Shown: piece after piece, positions 59,894 to 64,000 of the stretch
How positions within the stretch are numbered: the first letter of the stretch is position 1
Layout: each line of letters opens with the position of its first letter
Assembly (NCBI GenBank): GCA_046350455.1
Contig: JAXMAM010000002.1
Coordinates: 124,001 to 188,000 of the forward strand
DNA length: 64,000 nt
Direction of reading: 5' to 3'
DNA from: CAZXGD01 sp046350455
GTDB lineage: Bacteria > Planctomycetota > Phycisphaerae > Phycisphaerales > SM1A02
The notes under the pieces: model-generated
Seen by the model: only the letters and a program-made list of their open reading frames with translations
Told to the model about the DNA's origin: nothing
Databases searched by the model: none
Made by a program: the position numbers and the translations under genes

Positions 59894-59940
59894 GAAGCGA
59901 ACGATTGTATCCCAACGGTTATCATTCCGTCCTCCCTGCG

Positions 59941-60639
59941 ATGATCCAGCACTTCCAAGACATCATGGGCCATGGCGGCCTGGTCATGTGGCCGCTCCTG
60001 ATTTTGAGCGTGCTTTCGGTGGCCTTTGCCTTTGAGCGCGCCTGGTACTGGTTCCAGCAGAATGGTCCAGCTGGCCGGCGGAACTTTGTGGCGCTCATGG
60101 ACGCCCTCCGCCGCGGAGACCGCCCTGGCGCCCGGGCGCTGGCAGACACCTCCAACACGGTCTATGCGCGCGTGGCCCGGTCGCTCCTGACGGACGGTGC
60201 AGACGACGCAGTGGCTGTGGGTGCTGTGGAGCATGAACGCATCGCCATGGACCGCTTCATGGCCACGCTCAGCACCATCATCACTGCAGCCCCCATGCTG
60301 GGCATTCTGGGCACTGTGATCGGCATCATCACCAGCTTTGAGGTGCTGAAGGGCGGCGATGCGCTGGTGGATCCCAAGGCGGTGTCCGGCGGCATCAGCG
60401 AGGCGCTGGTGGCCACAGCCAGCGGCCTGGTGGTGGCGCTGCTCTCTCTCTTCCCCTACATGGCCTATGGCGCGCAGCGCGAGAAGACCATCGGCCGACT
60501 GGAGACGCTGATCTCAGTGGCGCAGCTTGGCCTCACCAAGGCTCCCCCTCCGCGACGGCAGGGTGACAACACGGATGGCGCTACGGATTATGGCGGAAGT
60601 CAGGCTTCCAAGCAGCCTTCATCCAGTGCTGCATATTGA
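59941..60639 (+). CDS. MotA/TolQ/ExbB proton-channel family protein
   Basis: 232 residues from ATG 59941. One N-terminal helix (GGLVMWPLLILSVLSVAFAFERAW), a cytoplasmic loop, then two helices around ITAAPMLGILGTVIGIITSFE and SEALVATASGLVVALLSLFPY, the conserved ExbB/TolQ channel region. Such proteins need an ExbD/TolR partner, but none is adjacent: the next gene is a convergent prepilin whose 3' end overlaps this one by 59 bases. Ser/Gly/Gln-rich C-terminus. Confidence 0.88.
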   Translation: MIQHFQDIMGHGGLVMWPLLILSVLSVAFAFERAWYWFQQNGPAGRRNFVALMDALRRGDRPGARALADTSNTVYARVARSLLTDGADDAVAVGAVEHERIAMDRFMATLSTIITAAPMLGILGTVIGIITSFEVLKGGDALVDPKAVSGGISEALVATASGLVVALLSLFPYMAYGAQREKTIGRLETLISVAQLGLTKAPPPRRQGDNTDGATDYGGSQASKQPSSSAAY

Positions 60640-61606
60640 GCAGCTCTGAGATGCCAGCGGTGCTGGTGCTGCCATCTGCGTTCACCACTCCAGCCTGCTT
60701 GGTGTGACGGCGGATGGGAACAGCCTGCTGCACGAACACGCCCAGCTGGCCTGTGTCCGTGCCGCCGCCCGTGCTGCCTGAGGTGGTGCCGCCGCTGCCA
60801 TCAAAGCCCATGGCGACTGCATCTGCAGGACCCCAGATCTGCGTGGTGGCCAGGTAGGGCGGGACCACCCAGGCCGCGCCTGGCGCGTGATCTTCATCCA
60901 CCACCTGGGCCTTGTAGGCGCCGGTCGGGCGGTAGGTGCTGCTGCAGAAGACGTACATCTCGCTGGGATTGTCAATGTTGGACTCGTTGAGGGCCACCAG
61001 TCGGCCCTTGGCAGTGCCAGTGCCGCTGGGGGGTGTCCACGTGGAGTCGCCGTAGGTTGGGAACGACACACCGGCAGTGGTCGTGTACCAGCCGCCCATG
61101 TAGTACGCGTTGTAGCCAAAGGATGGCTGCAGGGCCAGCGCGCTGCCAGGCGTGGTCCAGATGGCCTGCATCCAGGCTGGCAGGGAATCTGGCTGTGGGT
61201 TCCAATCCCGGGCTGAGTCGTTGTCAATGTCCTGGGTCTCGTACTCGCCGTAGCCCAGGAAGAGGTCGTAGGAGTGATCCAGATACTCGGCCAGGCGCCA
61301 GGGGTATGTCTGCGCCAGCGCTGCTGGCAGTGCATCGCCCGTCTTGTTCTTGTAGTTGACCCGCCAGGTGGACTGCGTGGCCTCGTCCAGGTAGCCCGGC
61401 AGCAGGGCGCCGTCGTACTGCTTGTTGTAGCCAGCCCAGCCCATGTACAGCTGGCGGATGTTGCTCAGCTCCTTGCTCTTGCGCGAGGTGCGCAGGGCGC
61501 TCTGGATCCCGACTGCCAAAAGGCTCATCAGGATGCTGATGATGGCGATGACCACCAGCAATTCGACAATGGTGAAGCCGCGGCGAGCAGGGGGCTTGGC
61601 AAGCAT
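60581..61606 (-). CDS. Prepilin-type protein with H-X9-DG motif
   Basis: 341 residues from ATG 61606. The type IV prepilin signal is ARRG|FTIVELLVVIAIISIL, cleaved after Gly10, with Glu at +5. The hydrophobic helix is followed by a large globular domain with many aromatic residues. Near the C-terminus HTKQAGVVNADG fits the H-X9-DG signature that is greatly expanded in planctomycetes. Likely exported by a type II/IV-pilus-like system; this links it to the GspK-like protein at the left end. The 3' end overlaps the ExbB-like gene by 59 bases. Confidence 0.88.
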   Translation of the reverse strand: MLAKPPARRGFTIVELLVVIAIISILMSLLAVGIQSALRTSRKSKELSNIRQLYMGWAGYNKQYDGALLPGYLDEATQSTWRVNYKNKTGDALPAALAQTYPWRLAEYLDHSYDLFLGYGEYETQDIDNDSARDWNPQPDSLPAWMQAIWTTPGSALALQPSFGYNAYYMGGWYTTTAGVSFPTYGDSTWTPPSGTGTAKGRLVALNESNIDNPSEMYVFCSSTYRPTGAYKAQVVDEDHAPGAAWVVPPYLATTQIWGPADAVAMGFDGSGGTTSGSTGGGTDTGQLGVFVQQAVPIRRHTKQAGVVNADGSTSTAGISELLNMQHWMKAAWKPDFRHNP

Positions 61607-61667
61607 GAGTCTCACGGAAGGATACGGCAGCCCCTGCGCGATTTTGCAGGAGACTTGCGGAGAAACC

Positions 61668-62471
61668 TCAACTTGACTGAGCAGGCAGCAGGTGCTGGGC
61701 CAGGAACGCTGTGCCCAGGTCCTTGGCCAGGCTGGCCACCCGGCCAAAGCCGCTGTGCTCGTGGGGGGCGCCTGTCTCTGGAAACTCGTGCAGCACCACG
61801 TGGTGGGGCTGGCTGCTGCGGGCGCGGATGGCGCTGAAAAAGGCGCGCTGGCCTGCCACGTCCACCCATTCGTCCTTCTGGCTGTGCAGCCCCAGGACTG
61901 GAATGTCCCGCCACGCCTCCACCCGGTGGATGGGGTTGAGCTGCTGCGCCAGCGCTGGCTGAAACATGGCCCGGTGGCGCTGGTGTTCCCAGCTGCCTGT
62001 GGTGCTTTCCAGGAGCGCGGCTGCAAAGGTGTGCGGGCGCGTGAGCGCCACCAGCGCGGCCATGCCGCCAGCGCTCATCCCGCCCACCGCCATGCGGTGT
62101 CCATGGTGCTCGCCTGTGTTGTGGAGGGCGTCCACCACCGCAGGCAGCTCGTCTGCCATCTGCGCCACCACCTCCAGCGTGCGGTCTGGCGCCTGGCGGT
62201 CCCGGTCCAGGCGCTCTCCGTGGCCTGGCAGATCCAGCGCGCAGCTGGCCACGCCTGCGCGCGCCAGGCGCAGGTAGCGGCCAGGGTCCAGCTCCTTGTT
62301 CACGGTCCGGCCATGCATCCACACCAGGACAGGCGCAGGCTGGGTGACACGCCCGGTGGCTGCATCCCAGTGAGGATGCACCAGCAGCGCAGGCACTTGG
62401 TGCGGCCCCAGCCGCGCCACCCGGCTGAGCTGCAGCACAGACTGTGGAAGTTGGTCGAAGGGCTGAGGCAA
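61668..62471 (-). CDS. Alpha/beta hydrolase
   Basis: 267 residues. Nucleophile elbow GGMSAGG (Ser123), Asp in HSQKDEWV, His in GAPHEHSGF, and the oxyanion motif WMHGRTVNK. The LPGHGER segment is common in esterases of the YitV/dienelactone-hydrolase-like group. No signal peptide. Substrate unknown. Divergent from rsmD; the prepilin lies downstream on the same strand after 61 bases. Confidence 0.88.
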   Translation of the reverse strand: MPQPFDQLPQSVLQLSRVARLGPHQVPALLVHPHWDAATGRVTQPAPVLVWMHGRTVNKELDPGRYLRLARAGVASCALDLPGHGERLDRDRQAPDRTLEVVAQMADELPAVVDALHNTGEHHGHRMAVGGMSAGGMAALVALTRPHTFAAALLESTTGSWEHQRHRAMFQPALAQQLNPIHRVEAWRDIPVLGLHSQKDEWVDVAGQRAFFSAIRARSSQPHHVVLHEFPETGAPHEHSGFGRVASLAKDLGTAFLAQHLLPAQSS

Positions 62472-62530
62472 GATGGACCGCGCAGGGTACAGCCCGTGTG
62501 GTGCGCTTCCAGATCCGTATCCTCTGCGCT

Positions 62531-63121
62531 GTGCACTCGCGACTTCGCATCATGGGCGGCGAGCACCGCTCCCGCCCGCTGGAGATTCCACCTGGATTCG
62601 ACATCACCCGCCCCATGACGGGGCGCGTGAAGGAGAGCCTGTTCAACATCCTGCGCGGATGGTTCGAGGGCGCCACCGTGGTGGATCTGTTTGCAGGCGT
62701 GGGCACCATGGGGCTGGAAGCTGCCAGCCACGGCGCAGCGCGCGTGGTGATGGTGGAGCGGGATCATGAGGTGCTGTCCTGCCTGGAACGCAATATCCAG
62801 TCGCTGGGGTGTGGCGGCCGATGCACGGCGCTCCAGGCAGACGCGCTCAGTCCCACCACGCTGGCGCGCCTGCCGCAGCCCGTGGACGTGGTGTTCATGG
62901 ATCCGCCCTACGACCTGGCTGAGCAGACCAGCGGCCGCCGCCGCATTCTGGAGCAGGCGGCGCGCCTGCGAAGCAATTTTGGCGCCAAGGGATGGCTGGT
63001 GCTCCGGCTGCCCTATGCGCTGCCAGCAGAGGAGGCGCACCTGCCAGGCTTCAGTGGCCCAGAGGTGCGCTCCTATGGTGAGATGCACGTCCACCTGTAC
63101 ATGCCCATGGAGGCGTCGTGA
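62531..63121 (+). CDS. rsmD: 16S rRNA (guanine966-N2)-methyltransferase
   Basis: 196 residues from GTG 62531; upstream in-frame starts add residues outside the family. RLRIMGGEHRSRPLE, RPMTGRVKESLFNIL, VVDLFAGVGTMGLEAASHGA and the catalytic VFMDPPYD are the RsmD set. It methylates G966 of 16S rRNA on the assembled 30S subunit. Stop overlaps the ispD start as GTGA. Confidence 0.92.
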   Translation: MHSRLRIMGGEHRSRPLEIPPGFDITRPMTGRVKESLFNILRGWFEGATVVDLFAGVGTMGLEAASHGAARVVMVERDHEVLSCLERNIQSLGCGGRCTALQADALSPTTLARLPQPVDVVFMDPPYDLAEQTSGRRRILEQAARLRSNFGAKGWLVLRLPYALPAEEAHLPGFSGPEVRSYGEMHVHLYMPMEAS

Positions 63122-63879
63122 GCGAGTTTCGCGTTGGCGTGATCATTCCAGCCGCTGGCAAGAGCCGCCGCTTTGGCGGTGGCGACAAGCTGGCCCAGGA
63201 CGTGGGTGGACGGCCCATGATCCTGCGCAGCGTGGAGCTCTTCACCAAGCGCGAGGATGTGACCGCCATCGTGGTGGCGGCAGCGCCCGATGAGCTGGAG
63301 GAGTTCAAGGCGCGCTTTGGCGCGCAGCTGGGATTCCACGGCGCCAAGGTGGTGGCGGGCGGCACTGTGGAGCGGTGGGAGACCGTGCGCAACGCGCTGG
63401 CAGCCGTGCCAGAGGACTGCACGCACATCGCAGTGCACGATGCAGCGCGGCCCATTGCGCCAGAGGAGATGATCGCGCGCGTGTTCGAGGCAGCGCGCGT
63501 GCACGACGCAGTGATCCCTGGTGATCCAGTGACCGCCACCCTGAAGCGCGTGAGCGCGCAGCAGGTGGACGCCGAGACAGAAGACGCTGTGGCCGACGCC
63601 ATCCTGGGCGACCTGGGCGAAGCCACCAAGGTCAAGGGCCGCGCCGTGGAGGCCACGGTGCCACGCGAGCACCTGGTGGCCATCCAGACGCCGCAGGTGT
63701 TCAAGACCTCTGTGCTGCGCCGCGCCTATGCGCAGGCAGACCTGAACGGCGCCACCGACGACGCTGGCCTGGTGGAGCGCCTGGGGCAGGCAGTCATTGT
63801 GGTGGACGGCGACCCGCGCAACATCAAGGTGACCACGCCAGGCGACCTGGCCATGGTGCGGGCGCTGCTGCGGCGGTGA
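63118..63879 (+). CDS. ispD: 2-C-methyl-D-erythritol 4-phosphate cytidylyltransferase
   Basis: 253 residues from GTG 63118, coupled to rsmD. Nucleotide-binding N-terminus VIIPAAGKSRRFGGGDK, then GGTVERWETVRNAL, VHDAARPIAPEEM, the catalytic-loop Lys/Arg region and IQTPQVFK, TDDAGLVERLG and GDPRNIKVTTPGDLAM. Third step of the MEP pathway, matching dxs in this window. Slightly longer than usual because of an insertion (about 145-180) between the core strands. Confidence 0.94.
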   Translation: MSEFRVGVIIPAAGKSRRFGGGDKLAQDVGGRPMILRSVELFTKREDVTAIVVAAAPDELEEFKARFGAQLGFHGAKVVAGGTVERWETVRNALAAVPEDCTHIAVHDAARPIAPEEMIARVFEAARVHDAVIPGDPVTATLKRVSAQQVDAETEDAVADAILGDLGEATKVKGRAVEATVPREHLVAIQTPQVFKTSVLRRAYAQADLNGATDDAGLVERLGQAVIVVDGDPRNIKVTTPGDLAMVRALLRR

Positions 63880-63925
63880 GCGGGTGACCGCGCTGCGAGC
63901 GCCCGCGCTGTCAGCCCTTGCGTAG

Positions 63926-64000
63926 CTAGCCCTTGCGGCGCAGCGCGCTGATGGTGAGCTTGGCCTTGCGTGGGCGTGCGGCGGCGCCGCCTTCGCATCC
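63926..64000 (-). CDS. C-terminal end of an unidentified protein, cut by the window edge
   Basis: A TAG on the minus strand (63928-63926) ends a frame open to the window edge: the last residues are basic (RPRKAKLTISALRRKG). The codon pattern looks coding, and the gene would converge on ispD with a 46-base gap. Too little is visible for identification. Confidence 0.35.
   Translation of the reverse strand, partial: GCEGGAAARPRKAKLTISALRRKG

Overview
The window looks like chromosomal DNA of a high-GC planctomycete, most likely class Phycisphaerae. The evidence is lineage-flavoured: C-terminal dockerin-like tags of the form DGTDLGLLLxxWG on secreted proteins (genes at 6693-8387 and 43681-44706), a prepilin of the H-X9-DG kind (60581-61606), a large GspK-like pseudopilin-pathway protein (1-4427), a DUF1844 protein (53775-54335) and menaquinone-type respiration (ubiE/menG plus NADH dehydrogenase genes). 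No transposase, phage gene, rRNA or CRISPR array was seen. Genes are tightly packed, with many ATGA, GTGA or TGATG start/stop overlaps and several convergent genes whose 3' ends overlap.

Layout. 1-6.7 kb: the end of a giant GspK-like protein, an 840-base intergenic island made of 34-bp palindromic repeats and two inverted diverged copies of a larger element, then a transglutaminase-fold protein that seems to lack its catalytic Cys and His. 6.7-10.4 kb: a secreted lamin-tail/Cys-module/dockerin-like protein, an M28 membrane peptidase and tRNA-Arg(ACG). 10.5-17.6 kb: nuoJKLMN with a readable sigma-70 promoter. 17.7-22.4 kb: pgsA, a frameshifted pgpA, lysA, a membrane protein, pheA. 22.4-32.8 kb: a nuclease/phytase-like fusion, a YyaL-type thioredoxin protein, a one-domain asparaginase, a peptide transporter, Nudix and RluA-type genes, a lipoprotein coupled to a ligand-less amidohydrolase, and ubiE. 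33-34.8 kb: a degenerate cobalamin-binding-fold protein, then an ECF sigma factor with a coupled membrane partner. 34.9-43.6 kb: tilS, two paralogous MauE/thioredoxin redox membrane proteins, an SDR39U1-type epimerase, a CNNM/CBS protein, an MFS transporter. 43.7-49.2 kb: an RCC1-repeat secreted protein and a very large secreted protein with 17 copies of a cysteine-rich module. 49.3-64 kb: mostly housekeeping (uppS, purA, hemW, a DPPR-synthase-like UbiA protein, SurA-like lipoprotein, yraN, glutamine amidotransferase, dxs, prenyl synthase, ExbB/TolQ, prepilin, hydrolase, rsmD, ispD).

How genes fit together. dxs, ispD, a prenyl diphosphate synthase, uppS, a UbiA-family transferase and ubiE show MEP-type isoprenoid synthesis feeding quinones and undecaprenyl lipid. 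pgsA/pgpA make phosphatidylglycerol. The secreted proteins form a second theme: a 10-cysteine module (CC-x2-VC-x3-DP-x-CC-x4-WD-x2-C) is repeated 17 times in one protein and occurs once in another about 38 kb away, next to dockerin-like calcium motifs. This is the best candidate for an undescribed extracellular system; the nearby redox membrane proteins could help form its disulfides (inference).

Caveat. Several genes show single-base frame disruptions (pgpA, the 5' ends of pheA and yyaL, and two mutually compensating shifts in the Cys-rich gene). Sequencing or assembly indels are as likely as real mutation.
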